From: Burkholderiales bacterium | GTDB lineage: Bacteria; Pseudomonadota; Gammaproteobacteria; Burkholderiales; SG8-39 | Reading direction: 5' to 3' | NCBI GenBank assembly: GCA_919902965.1 | Contig: CAKKSJ010000191.1 | Coordinates: 1-15,752 of the forward strand | DNA: 15,752 bases | Translations under genes and position numbers: made by a program | Notes under the pieces: model-generated | The model's database searches: none | The model's input: only the letters and a program-made list of their open reading frames with translations | Told to the model about the DNA's origin: nothing | Shown: in pieces, positions 1 through 5,626 of the stretch | How the letters are laid out: each line of letters begins with the position of its first letter | How positions within the stretch are numbered: position 1 is the stretch's first letter

Positions 1-1232
1 GCGAACGCCGGTCCGGCCGCGGGTCTGGCCGCGGCGACGCCGCGCGCGGCGGTTGTGCGCGACGCTGGCTCAGTCGCGCCCGTGTCGCGCGCAGCCGGGG
101 TCTCAGGTTTTTTTTTTGTGGGCGCTGAGGCGGCAGTGGCGCCCGCCTCCTCCGGACGAAACGCGAGCATACGCATCAGCCCCATGCTGAAGCCGGCGTA
201 GTCATCCGGCGCGAGCGGCAGGTCGCGCCGTCCGTGCAGCGCGATCTGATAATACAACTGCAATTCCTCCGCATCGAACTGCCGCGCCAGCGCCAGGATG
301 CGCTCGCGCTCCGGCAGGTCTGCACCCAAAGCCTCGGGCGCGCTTTGCGCGAGGGCGATTTGATGCAGCAAGCTGGCCAGATCCTGAAACGCGCCGTCGA
401 ATGAAAGGCTGCGCGACTCCATTTCGCCGGCCACTGCGAGCATTGCCTTGATATCCTGATGCGCCAGTCCGTCGAGCAGTTTGAACAGATAGTCCTGGTC
501 GATCGCGCCGAGCATGGCGCGCACCGCTTCCTCGCTCACTTTGCCGCCTGCATAGGCAATCGCCTGATCCAGTAGCGACAGTGCGTCGCGCATGCTGCCC
601 TGCGCGGCCCTGGCGATCAGTCCCAGCGCAGCCGGCTCGGAAGCAGTCTTCTCCTCTTTCAGAATGTGCCCTAGATGCGCGTAAATCGCATCGCGCGGCA
701 TCTGCTTCAGATTGAACTGCAGGCAGCGCGACAGCACCGTGACCGGGATTCTCTGCGGATCGGTGGTGGCGAGTATGAATTTGATGTGCTCCGGCGGTTC
801 CTCGAAAGTTTTCAACATCGAGTTGAACGCCTGCTTGGACAGCATGTGCACTTCGTCGATGACAAACACCTTGAAGCGCCCGCGCGTCGGCGCATAGATC
901 GCGTTGTCCTGCAACTCGCGCATATTGTCGATGCCGGTGTTGGTCGCGGCGTCGATCTCGATCAGGTCGACGAAGCGGCCGCTGTCGATTTCCGTGCAGG
1001 CCGAGCATACGCCGCAAGGGGTAGCGGTGATGCCGGTCTCGCAATTGAGCGCTTTGGCGAGTATGCGCGCGAGCGTCGTCTTGCCCACACCGCGCGTGCC
1101 GGTAAACAGATAGGCGTGGTGCAGGCGTTGCTGCTCCAGCGCATGCGTCAGAGCGCGTACCACATGCTCCTGCCCGACCAGGCTGGCGAAATTGCGAGGG
1201 CGCCACTTGCGCGCGAGGACCTGGTAACTCAT
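1..1232 (-). CDS. dnaX: DNA polymerase III subunit tau/gamma, C-terminus cut by window edge
   Basis: Clamp-loader ATPase that loads the beta sliding clamp at the replication fork. The translation starts MSYQVLARKWRP, the usual DnaX start, from an ATG at 1232; no strong Shine-Dalgarno is seen. Walker A GTRGVGKTT is at about residues 45-53, the zinc-module cysteines at 64, 73, 76 and 79, the Walker B DEVHM at 126-130 and the SRC motif at 168-170. About 410 codons are visible; the tau-specific C-terminus lies beyond position 1. After domain III the protein turns into an Ala/Pro/Thr-rich linker that begins with three Lys codons (373-375) inside a ten-A run. A -1 shift there gives Thr then UGA, that is a gamma-like protein of about 376 residues. 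The identity is certain; the frameshift is inference. The 4.5S RNA gene lies about 50 bases upstream on the same strand. Confidence 0.97.
   Translation of the reverse strand, partial: MSYQVLARKWRPRNFASLVGQEHVVRALTHALEQQRLHHAYLFTGTRGVGKTTLARILAKALNCETGITATPCGVCSACTEIDSGRFVDLIEIDAATNTGIDNMRELQDNAIYAPTRGRFKVFVIDEVHMLSKQAFNSMLKTFEEPPEHIKFILATTDPQRIPVTVLSRCLQFNLKQMPRDAIYAHLGHILKEEKTASEPAALGLIARAAQGSMRDALSLLDQAIAYAGGKVSEEAVRAMLGAIDQDYLFKLLDGLAHQDIKAMLAVAGEMESRSLSFDGAFQDLASLLHQIALAQSAPEALGADLPERERILALARQFDAEELQLYYQIALHGRRDLPLAPDDYAGFSMGLMRMLAFRPEEAGATAASAPTKKKPETPAARDTGATEPASRTTAARGVAAARPAAGPAF
57..79 (-). repeat. GC-rich inverted repeat downstream of the dnaX A10 tract
   Basis: GCGCGAC at 57-63 is perfectly complementary to GTCGCGC at 73-79 (9-nt loop) and also to a second copy at 84-90 (20-nt loop). 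In the dnaX mRNA these stems lie 28 or 17 nt after the slippery run. A stem there could pause ribosomes, but G+C-rich coding sequence yields such repeats by chance, and the spacing is longer than the one at the E. coli dnaX site. Confidence 0.3.
102..119 (-). promoter_or_regulatory. dnaX A10 slippery tract with immediate -1 stop
   Basis: On the coding strand dnaX reads ACA AAA AAA AAA CCT GAG, with ten consecutive A (positions 117 to 108). A -1 ribosomal shift, or insertion of one extra A by RNA polymerase, reads ACC TGA and stops. In E. coli the A AAA AAG site of dnaX makes gamma, also with one extra residue before UGA. In Thermus a run of A gives the same result by transcriptional slippage. 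This tract sits at the end of clamp-loader domain III, where a functional gamma would end. Inverted repeats downstream (57-63 with 73-79 or 84-90) could form a stimulatory stem. Confidence 0.6.
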
Positions 1233-1280
1233 GTCGAAATTTTACCAGCGTCGTCGCGGTAGCGGAGAAAGGATTCTGGG

Positions 1281-1378
1281 GTGGCGAGCCGGACCCCCGG
1301 CACTCGCAGTAAATAGCTGTGGCTGCTTCCTTCCGGACCTGACCAGGTTCACTACGCTGCAATGCGGGGCGGCCCGCC
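1281..1378 (-). ncRNA. ffs: 4.5S signal recognition particle RNA
   Basis: RNA scaffold that binds Ffh and targets nascent membrane proteins to FtsY. The minus strand holds the hallmark apical hairpin, AGGTCCGGAAGGAAGCAGCC (complement of 1321-1340), with the GGAA tetraloop and the conserved internal-loop bases. The ends pair: GGCGGGCC (1378-1371) with GGCTCGCC (1290-1283), and CCCC near the 5' end with GGGG near 1291-1297. The length of about 98 nt is somewhat below the 114 nt of E. coli 4.5S. No strong U-run follows the 3' end. The position directly upstream of dnaX recalls Bacillus, where scr lies beside dnaX. Ends are uncertain by a few bases. Confidence 0.95.
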
Positions 1379-1390
1379 ACCGGCATTATG
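1379..1390 (-). promoter_or_regulatory. Putative -10 element of the 4.5S RNA gene
   Basis: CATAAT (complement of 1385-1390) ends six bases before the predicted RNA start at 1378, the normal -10 distance. No convincing -35 is found 16-18 bases upstream. The discriminator GCCGGT is G+C-rich, as in stringently controlled stable-RNA promoters. Confidence 0.45.
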
Positions 1391-1480
1391 AACGAGGTCG
1401 ACAGCCTCTGCGACTTTTTTTGACTGCCCGCGGCCTTCCGGCATGCGCAGTTCGCACCGCAGTGAGCGCCGGACTGGGGT

Positions 1481-2494
1481 TCAAGGTGCCCGCGCGTAGG
1501 TCCCGGAGCGTTCCAGCACCCGGCGCAGCTGATCCAAGGAAAGGTTGCCTCCACTCATCACCAGCACCACGCATTTCCCGGCCAGGCGCGCGCGCAGCTT
1601 GACCGCAGCGGCCAGCGCTGCCGCCCCCGCCCCTTCGGCGAGGTTGCGCGTGTGCTCGAGAAGCAGCAGGATCGCCGCTTCGATCGCGGCGTCTTCTACC
1701 AGCACGAAATCGTCGAGATACTTGCGCATAATGCGCTGCGTGTTCTCGAACGGGACGCGCGTCGCCAGCCCCTCGGCGACGGTGTTCATGTCCGCGCTGA
1801 CCGCTTTGCCGGCAGCCCAGGAGAGCTGCATCGCCGGCGCCTGCGCCGACTGCACGCCGATCACCTGGATCGCGGGATTGATGCTCTTGGCGACGATGGC
1901 GGTGGCGCATACGCCACTGCCCGCCCCTACCGGCACGATGATCGCATCGACCTCGGGCAGGTCCTCGATGATTTCCAGCGCGTAGGTGCCCACGCCTTGG
2001 ATCAGCAGTTCTTCGGTAGGACCTACAAAGCGCCCGCCCCGCTCCGACGCGACGCCCATTATCCACTCACGCGCACTGTCAAAATCCGCTCCATGGACGG
2101 CAAGCTCGGCGCCGAGCCCGCGCATCGCCGCCACCTTGCCCGGATTCGCGCCTTCCGGCACGGCGATAGTTGCACGCACGCCGTAGGCGCGCGCCGCATA
2201 GGCGATGCTCTGGCCGTGGTTTCCGGTCGAAGCCGTAAACAGTCCGCCTGCGCGCTCTTCTGCGCTCAGCTGCGCGACCAGGTTCAGCCCTCCCCTCACC
2301 TTAAACGCGCCCACAGGCTGGTGATTCTCATGTTTCACCCATACCTGTGCCCCGATCAGTTCGCTCAGGCCTGAATAGCGGTATAGCGGCGTGGGCCTGA
2401 GGTAACGGTAGACATGCGGCCGCGCTGCAATGACCTCGCGCAGGGTGGGCATTGCGCCGTCCGCCGATCCCTGCCCTCCCAGCTGCTTATCCAT
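1481..2494 (-). CDS. PLP-dependent threonine/serine dehydratase-like protein
   Basis: Fold-type II PLP enzyme of the threonine ammonia-lyase group, which deaminates a hydroxy-amino acid to a 2-keto acid plus ammonia. Visible motifs: Schiff-base lysine K65 in ENHQPVGAFKVRGG, the substrate loop STGNHGQ (89-95), the PLP phosphate loop PVGAGS (188-193) and SGGN (314-317). At 337 residues it is catalytic-domain only, with no regulatory ACT domain as in biosynthetic IlvA, so a catabolic role is likelier. The phosphate loop reads GAGSG rather than the usual GGGG. I chose the ATG at 2494 because AAGG lies eight bases before it; a TTG two codons earlier would be only three bases from that SD. It starts 15 bases after the hydrolase stop, so the two are probably co-transcribed. 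Serine racemase, hydroxyaspartate lyase and EutB-type enzymes share these motifs, so the substrate is open. Confidence 0.85.
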   Translation of the reverse strand: MDKQLGGQGSADGAMPTLREVIAARPHVYRYLRPTPLYRYSGLSELIGAQVWVKHENHQPVGAFKVRGGLNLVAQLSAEERAGGLFTASTGNHGQSIAYAARAYGVRATIAVPEGANPGKVAAMRGLGAELAVHGADFDSAREWIMGVASERGGRFVGPTEELLIQGVGTYALEIIEDLPEVDAIIVPVGAGSGVCATAIVAKSINPAIQVIGVQSAQAPAMQLSWAAGKAVSADMNTVAEGLATRVPFENTQRIMRKYLDDFVLVEDAAIEAAILLLLEHTRNLAEGAGAAALAAAVKLRARLAGKCVVLVMSGGNLSLDQLRRVLERSGTYARAP

Positions 2495-2509
2495 GACCAA
2501 TGCCTTGCT

Positions 2510-3382
2510 TCACAAAATGCGATCCGGCGTCGCGCGCGGATCGCGCATGCGGTACTGGCCGGACTCCACTTGATGGAAAAACCGTTCACAGGTCGCATTG
2601 AACAGCGCCGGCTCTTCCAGATTGCAGGCGTGGCCGGTCTGCGGCATGAATACCAGCCCGGCAGAAGGCATGCGGCGCTTGAGCAGCAGCGAAGCATCCA
2701 GGCAGGGCTCGTCTTCGTCGCCGCTGATAATCAGCGTGGGTACTTTGCACGCCGCCATCTGCTCCCTGAAATCATCCAGCGAGGGGCGCAGCGCCTGGTA
2801 AGCCTTCAGCGTCAGCGCCGAACCCAATGCCGAATGCTGTTTGATCAGCGCCACGAATTCCGCGAAAGCGCGCGGATTCTTGTTCTGCAGCTGCACCCGT
2901 GTCGGCGACTGGCTGCGTGCCGCTACGCTTTTCTCCCAGCCCCCGGCCAGCAGCTTGTCGGCCGCAGCTACCGATTCCTGCGCGAACCTGGCGCGCGACT
3001 CGGGCATGGACCCCGAACCGATGCCGGCGAGCGTAAGCGAGAGCGCGCGCTCCGGCCATTTCATGCCGAAATAGAAGGTCGCGAATGCGCCCATGGAAAG
3101 CCCGACGATGTGCGCTTTGTCGATGTTTAGCCCGTCGAGCACGGTCAGAATGCCTGCGCGCTGCTGCTCGAAGCCATAGTCCTCGGCTTTTTCCGGAACG
3201 TCCGAGGGCGGATAACCGCGCGCATTGAACGCGATGCAGCGATAGCGCCCCGAGAAATGGCGCAGTTGCGCCTCCCAACTGCGGTACTCCCCCATGAATT
3301 CGTGCACGAACAGGATGGGTGTTCCCTGTCCGGCTTCTTCGTAGTAGAGCTTGACGCCGTCTGCGGCAGCAATATGGGGCAT
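2510..3382 (-). CDS. alpha/beta-fold hydrolase
   Basis: Alpha/beta hydrolase of 290 residues without a signal peptide, so cytoplasmic. The nucleophile elbow GLSMG puts Ser at residue 96, the acid is Asp222 or Asp224 in SGDEDEP, and the catalytic His is H251 in TGHACNLEEP. The oxyanion region reads HEFMG (27-31) in place of the common HG-x-G. The ATG at 3382 is preceded by GGAAGGA with eight-base spacing; a start ten codons earlier lacks this. It resembles the esterase, 3-oxoadipate enol-lactonase and haloperoxidase-like group, but no substrate can be assigned. It lies upstream of the dehydratase and just downstream of an intrinsic terminator, so its own promoter is not obvious. Confidence 0.88.
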   Translation of the reverse strand: MPHIAAADGVKLYYEEAGQGTPILFVHEFMGEYRSWEAQLRHFSGRYRCIAFNARGYPPSDVPEKAEDYGFEQQRAGILTVLDGLNIDKAHIVGLSMGAFATFYFGMKWPERALSLTLAGIGSGSMPESRARFAQESVAAADKLLAGGWEKSVAARSQSPTRVQLQNKNPRAFAEFVALIKQHSALGSALTLKAYQALRPSLDDFREQMAACKVPTLIISGDEDEPCLDASLLLKRRMPSAGLVFMPQTGHACNLEEPALFNATCERFFHQVESGQYRMRDPRATPDRIL

Positions 3383-3407
3383 GACGTTTGTCCTTCCAAG
3401 AGTCTGT

Positions 3408-3435
3408 AACAAAACGAGGGGATCCCTCCCCTCGT
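3408..3435 (-). terminator. Intrinsic terminator after the glutaredoxin-like gene
   Basis: ACGAGGGG (3414-3421) and CCCCTCGT (3428-3435) form a perfect 8-bp stem with a 6-nt loop; on the minus strand it is followed by TTTGTT. It lies 35 bases after the stop of the glutaredoxin-like gene and only about 30 bases before the hydrolase ATG. Confidence 0.75.
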
Positions 3436-3470
3436 GCTTCTCTACGGTAACGCAACGACTTTTGCTGTCG

Positions 3471-3845
3471 CTAAGTCTTCTTTCCCAGCATCTGCGTCAA
3501 CTCGCCCGATGCAATCAGCTTTTGCAAATCGTTTGCGCCACCGACCAGCACGCCCTTGACGAATATCATCGGAAAAGTGGGCCATCCGGTCCACATCTTG
3601 AGCGCGTTGCGGCGGCGCCATTCGCCCAGGTAGCTGCCGTATTCCAGGTATTTGTAGCCTAGCTGTTGCTGATCCAAGAGCTTCCGCGCCTTTTTCGGCA
3701 TGGGGTTTTGCGCCATGCCGACGACCACGATATCGTTCGCGGCGACGGCGGCCTTTACCTCCTGCACGATATCGGCGTGGTTGTTGGCGACGGCACCGCG
3801 TACCGCCGGGTGTATGTGGTCTTCATCTAGAATGCTGCGGCTCAC
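3471..3845 (-). CDS. Cysteine-less glutaredoxin-like (thioredoxin-fold) protein
   Basis: A 124-residue protein with the layout of monothiol glutaredoxins: a first strand (IVVVGMAQNP), then the active-site position, then WPTFPMIFVKGVLVGGANDL, matching the cis-Pro loop and the IGG glutathione-binding segment of Grx4/GrxD. Where those proteins have CGFS it reads NPMPKKARKLL, and there is no cysteine anywhere, so it cannot do thiol-disulfide or Fe-S ligand chemistry in the usual way. The start is GTG at 3845, with AGGAG seven bases upstream. It may bind glutathione or a protein partner; this is inference. It lies 65 bases downstream of msrA on the same strand and is followed by a terminator. Confidence 0.75.
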   Translation of the reverse strand: MSRSILDEDHIHPAVRGAVANNHADIVQEVKAAVAANDIVVVGMAQNPMPKKARKLLDQQQLGYKYLEYGSYLGEWRRRNALKMWTGWPTFPMIFVKGVLVGGANDLQKLIASGELTQMLGKKT

Positions 3846-3869
3846 GCTGGTTCTCCTGTTGATGCAGAA

Positions 3870-3878
3870 ATTATGACA
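3870..3878 (-). promoter_or_regulatory. Putative extended -10 promoter of the glutaredoxin-like gene
   Basis: TGTCATAAT (complement of 3870-3878) fits the extended -10 pattern TGnTATAAT with one mismatch. It would start RNA near 3863, leaving a short leader containing the AGGAG site. The inverted repeat GAAATT/AATTTC (3867-3872, 3882-3887) overlaps it. No -35 was found. Confidence 0.3.
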
Positions 3879-3910
3879 AGAAATTTCGATGCGCCCGGCC
3901 AGTATCGAAG

Positions 3911-4591
3911 CTATTTGCCGACGTATAGCGCCGGAAACTGCTGCTGCAGGCTTGCGATTTTTGGCAGGTCGTAAATGATGATATAGGGCTGGTTCGGATT
4001 GCGCGCAAGATAGTCCTGGTGATAGGACTCGGCCTCGTAGAAGGCTTGCAACTGCGTCACCTGCGTGACAATGGGGCGTGAGAATGCGCGCGCGGCCTGA
4101 AGCTGGGCGATGTAGGCCTCGGTGACGCGCTTTTGCTCGGCGTTGGCATAAAACACCGCGGAGCGGTACTGCGTGCCGGTATCCGGGCCCTGTCTGTTTA
4201 GTTCAGTCGGATCGTGGGCGACGGAAAAGAACACCTTTAACAACTGTCCATAAGAGACGCGCGCAGGATCGTAGCTGATGCGCACCGCCTCGGCGTGGCC
4301 GGTGCCGCCTGAACTCACCTTCTCGTAGCTCGCCGTCTCCGCGCTGCCGCCCGCGTAACCGGATACGACTTTGCTCACGCCCTTGACGTGTTTGAATACG
4401 GCGTCGACGCCCCAGAAGCAGCCGCCTGCAAAAACCGCCGTCTCCGTGCCCGCAGCCGCCGTCAGCGGCGCGTCGACTTTGGGGTCGGGAAGCGGCCCGG
4501 CGGCGCGAGACTGCGCGAAGAACAAGACGAGCGCCAGCACGCTCATTGTGCCGGCGATCCCGAGGACCGCATTTGCAGTTGGACGCGACAT
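3911..4591 (-). CDS. msrA: Peptide methionine sulfoxide reductase MsrA, exported, single-cysteine type
   Basis: Reduces the S-epimer of methionine sulfoxide in damaged proteins. The catalytic motif GGCFWG is at residues 56-61 with Cys58, followed by the MsrA signatures GYAGG, GTGHAEAVRI and HDPTELNRQGPDTGTQYRSA. The protein is 226 residues long. Residues 1-31 form a hydrophobic signal or anchor (SVLALVLFFAQSRAA), placing the enzyme in the periplasm or on the inner membrane. Cys58 is the only cysteine: the C-terminal resolving cysteines of E. coli MsrA are absent and the protein ends at ALYVGK. The ATG at 4591 has GGAAG seven bases upstream; an earlier in-frame start adds a non-hydrophobic stretch and has weaker support. 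The long upstream gap holds a sigma-54-like promoter pointing at this gene. Confidence 0.95.
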   Translation of the reverse strand: MSRPTANAVLGIAGTMSVLALVLFFAQSRAAGPLPDPKVDAPLTAAAGTETAVFAGGCFWGVDAVFKHVKGVSKVVSGYAGGSAETASYEKVSSGGTGHAEAVRISYDPARVSYGQLLKVFFSVAHDPTELNRQGPDTGTQYRSAVFYANAEQKRVTEAYIAQLQAARAFSRPIVTQVTQLQAFYEAESYHQDYLARNPNQPYIIIYDLPKIASLQQQFPALYVGK

Positions 4592-4765
4592 CGAATTTCT
4601 TCCATGTACCCGATCGAGTGCTCCGCACCCGGCCTGCGCCAAAGCGTAGCGGTCCGGCGCGTATCCTGACCGGCCTAGACCAGCGCCGAATGAGTGATAT
4701 TACCAGCAGGGCCGGCTGCATTTATGCCAGGAATCCTGCAGCACATCACGGCAGCCTGATTCGTC

Positions 4766-4781
4766 TGTGACAAAAGTCACA
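4766..4781. promoter_or_regulatory. CRP/FNR-family-like palindromic operator
   Basis: TGTGACAAAAGTCACA is a perfect palindrome with 6-bp arms and matches the CRP consensus TGTGA-N6-TCACA exactly. It could act on the possible plus-strand promoter about 60 bases away, or on the minus-strand transcript to msrA, where it would lie 15-30 bases after the predicted start and could instead form an RNA hairpin with a UUUU loop. Confidence 0.55.
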
Positions 4782-4807
4782 CTATTGATCTAGCGCAAAA
4801 CGCGGCG

Positions 4808-4822
4808 GCAATGCACGTGCCA
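4808..4822 (-). promoter_or_regulatory. Sigma-54 (RpoN)-type promoter facing msrA
   Basis: TGGCACGTGCATTGC on the minus strand matches the -24/-12 consensus TGGCACG-N4-TTGC at every core base, with GG and GC separated by ten bases. The predicted start is near 4796, leaving a leader of about 205 bases to the msrA ATG. Upstream on this strand lie a spaced inverted repeat and an AT-rich segment, as expected for activator and IHF sites; that link is inference. Confidence 0.5.
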
Positions 4823-4832
4823 TACTGCGTGC

Positions 4833-4921
4833 AGGTGTTTGGGGGCTCTCCTGCCCGTGAGAAAAACATCTGATGAGAAACACCTTGGCCCGGCGGCGCG
4901 AATCCCGTCCCGGGCCTTTTT
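4833..4921 (+). ncRNA. Candidate small RNA ending at an intrinsic terminator
   Basis: AGGTGTTT (4833-4840) pairs perfectly with AAACACCT (4878-4885), enclosing a small hairpin GGGC/GCCC (4843-4846 with 4853-4856) whose loop is UCUCCU, complementary to Shine-Dalgarno AGGAGA. An intrinsic terminator with a U-tail follows. A CATACT -10-like element at 4821-4826, in the context TGCCATACT, would start RNA near 4833. No protein gene on the plus strand precedes the terminator, so it should end some short transcript. Family unknown. The same DNA also carries the minus-strand sigma-54-like element just upstream of this start, so the repeats may instead be protein-binding sites. Confidence 0.4.
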
Positions 4922-4925
4922 ATTT
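4887..4925 (+). terminator. Plus-strand intrinsic terminator in the msrA-coxG gap
   Basis: GGCCCGG (4887-4893) pairs with CCGGGCC (4910-4916), a 7-bp stem with a 16-nt loop, followed by TTTTTATTT. Read on the minus strand no T-run follows the stem, so it works in the plus direction only. Confidence 0.7.
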
Positions 4926-5137
4926 GGCGGCAGGCCAGCAGATTCGCAGCAAGCGCAGAACCGGGTTGGATCGGCCATGGCCCAAGCAATATAATGAGGA
5001 ATAACTTTAATTATATCATTTATATTATTGTTTTATCGCAATATATTACACTCTGATAGGTAGAATGTACCTGCCCCCCTGCTACGACAGTAGAAGCAGC
5101 CAGTGAACAATTTGACTGAGCCGTCAGGAACAATCGC
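4922..5137. other. Gene-free stretch with AT-rich island
   Basis: Between the plus-strand terminator and the stop of the coxG-like gene. Positions 4988-5050 are almost pure A/T (for example TTAATTATATCATTTATATT), in sharp contrast to the G+C-rich surroundings, with a near-palindrome AATATAATGA/TCATTTATATT. It could be a promoter, an IHF or H-NS-like binding site, or a remnant of transferred DNA. Positions 5051-5137 hold only short weak hairpins. No convincing coding sequence: minus-strand ORFs of 62 and 70 codons have no Shine-Dalgarno. Confidence 0.5.
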
Positions 5138-5617
5138 TCAGCTTGCGGCTGCGTCGCCCGGCCCGCCCTTGCTCTGTTCGATATGCTTTTCCAGCGCTTT
5201 GAAAAACCGACCGGCGAGAAATTTGGCCACGCCGGAGAGGACGCGCTGCCCCACCCCCGCTACCACGCCACCGACCTCGGCGCTGCCGGCATAGCGCAGC
5301 ACGGATTTGCCATCTTCCTGCGCGTCCAGATCGAAAACCGCGCTGCCTTTCATGAACCCGATCGAGCCCTGGCCCTCTATCATCATCACGTAGTGCGCAG
5401 GTTCCTGCTTATCGACGATAAGCACGCTGCCCAGGTACTCGCCACTGACGCTGCCCACCTGGATTTTCATGCCCATCTCGTAGCGGTCGGGCCCGAGCGA
5501 GCGCACAGTGTTGCAGCCGGGAATGATTTTAGCCAGAACCTCGGGATCGTTGAGCAGGTGCCACAGTTCCGCCTGTTCCACAGGCAAGGCATATTCGCCT
5601 TTCATTTCCAGCGCCAT
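5138..5617 (-). CDS. CoxG-like SRPBCC-fold protein
   Basis: A 159-residue protein of the START/SRPBCC superfamily resembling CoxG, the membrane-anchoring or quinone-linking accessory of CO dehydrogenase-like molybdoenzymes. It begins MALEMKGEYALPVEQAELWHLLNDPEVLAKIIPGC, typical of the family, followed by the beta-strand core and a C-terminal amphipathic helix (GVAKFLAGRFFKALEKHIEQ). It starts nine bases after the amidohydrolase stop and is the last gene of the operon. CoxG-like genes often accompany xanthine-dehydrogenase-family hydroxylases, which supports a role in docking or electron transfer; a ligand-carrier role is also possible. Confidence 0.85.
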   Translation of the reverse strand: MALEMKGEYALPVEQAELWHLLNDPEVLAKIIPGCNTVRSLGPDRYEMGMKIQVGSVSGEYLGSVLIVDKQEPAHYVMMIEGQGSIGFMKGSAVFDLDAQEDGKSVLRYAGSAEVGGVVAGVGQRVLSGVAKFLAGRFFKALEKHIEQSKGGPGDAAAS

Positions 5618-5626
5618 GGCGCTAGC

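Noticed and set aside
1408..1425. T-run near 1414-1420 as a terminator on the plus strand
   Set aside because: No stable stem precedes the run in the plus direction and no plus-strand gene ends there.
202..1554. 450-codon open frame on the minus strand across dnaX and the 4.5S RNA
   Set aside because: Out-of-frame shadow of dnaX; the real frame has all clamp-loader motifs and the open frame would read through the SRP RNA.
4870..4880. CTGATGAGAAA, which resembles a hammerhead ribozyme core
   Set aside because: CUGAUGA and GAAA are adjacent with no stem II, and stem I does not pair; only a stem III-like pairing exists, so it is coincidence.
4777..4989. Small minus-strand open frames of 62 and 70 codons in the msrA upstream gap
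   Set aside because: No Shine-Dalgarno, no recognisable domain, and they run through the terminator hairpin and the sigma-54-like element.
5116..5141. CTGAGC/GCTCAG hairpin at the end of the coxG-like gene as an operon terminator
   Set aside because: Only six pairs with a 14-nt loop and no T-run after it; too weak to call.
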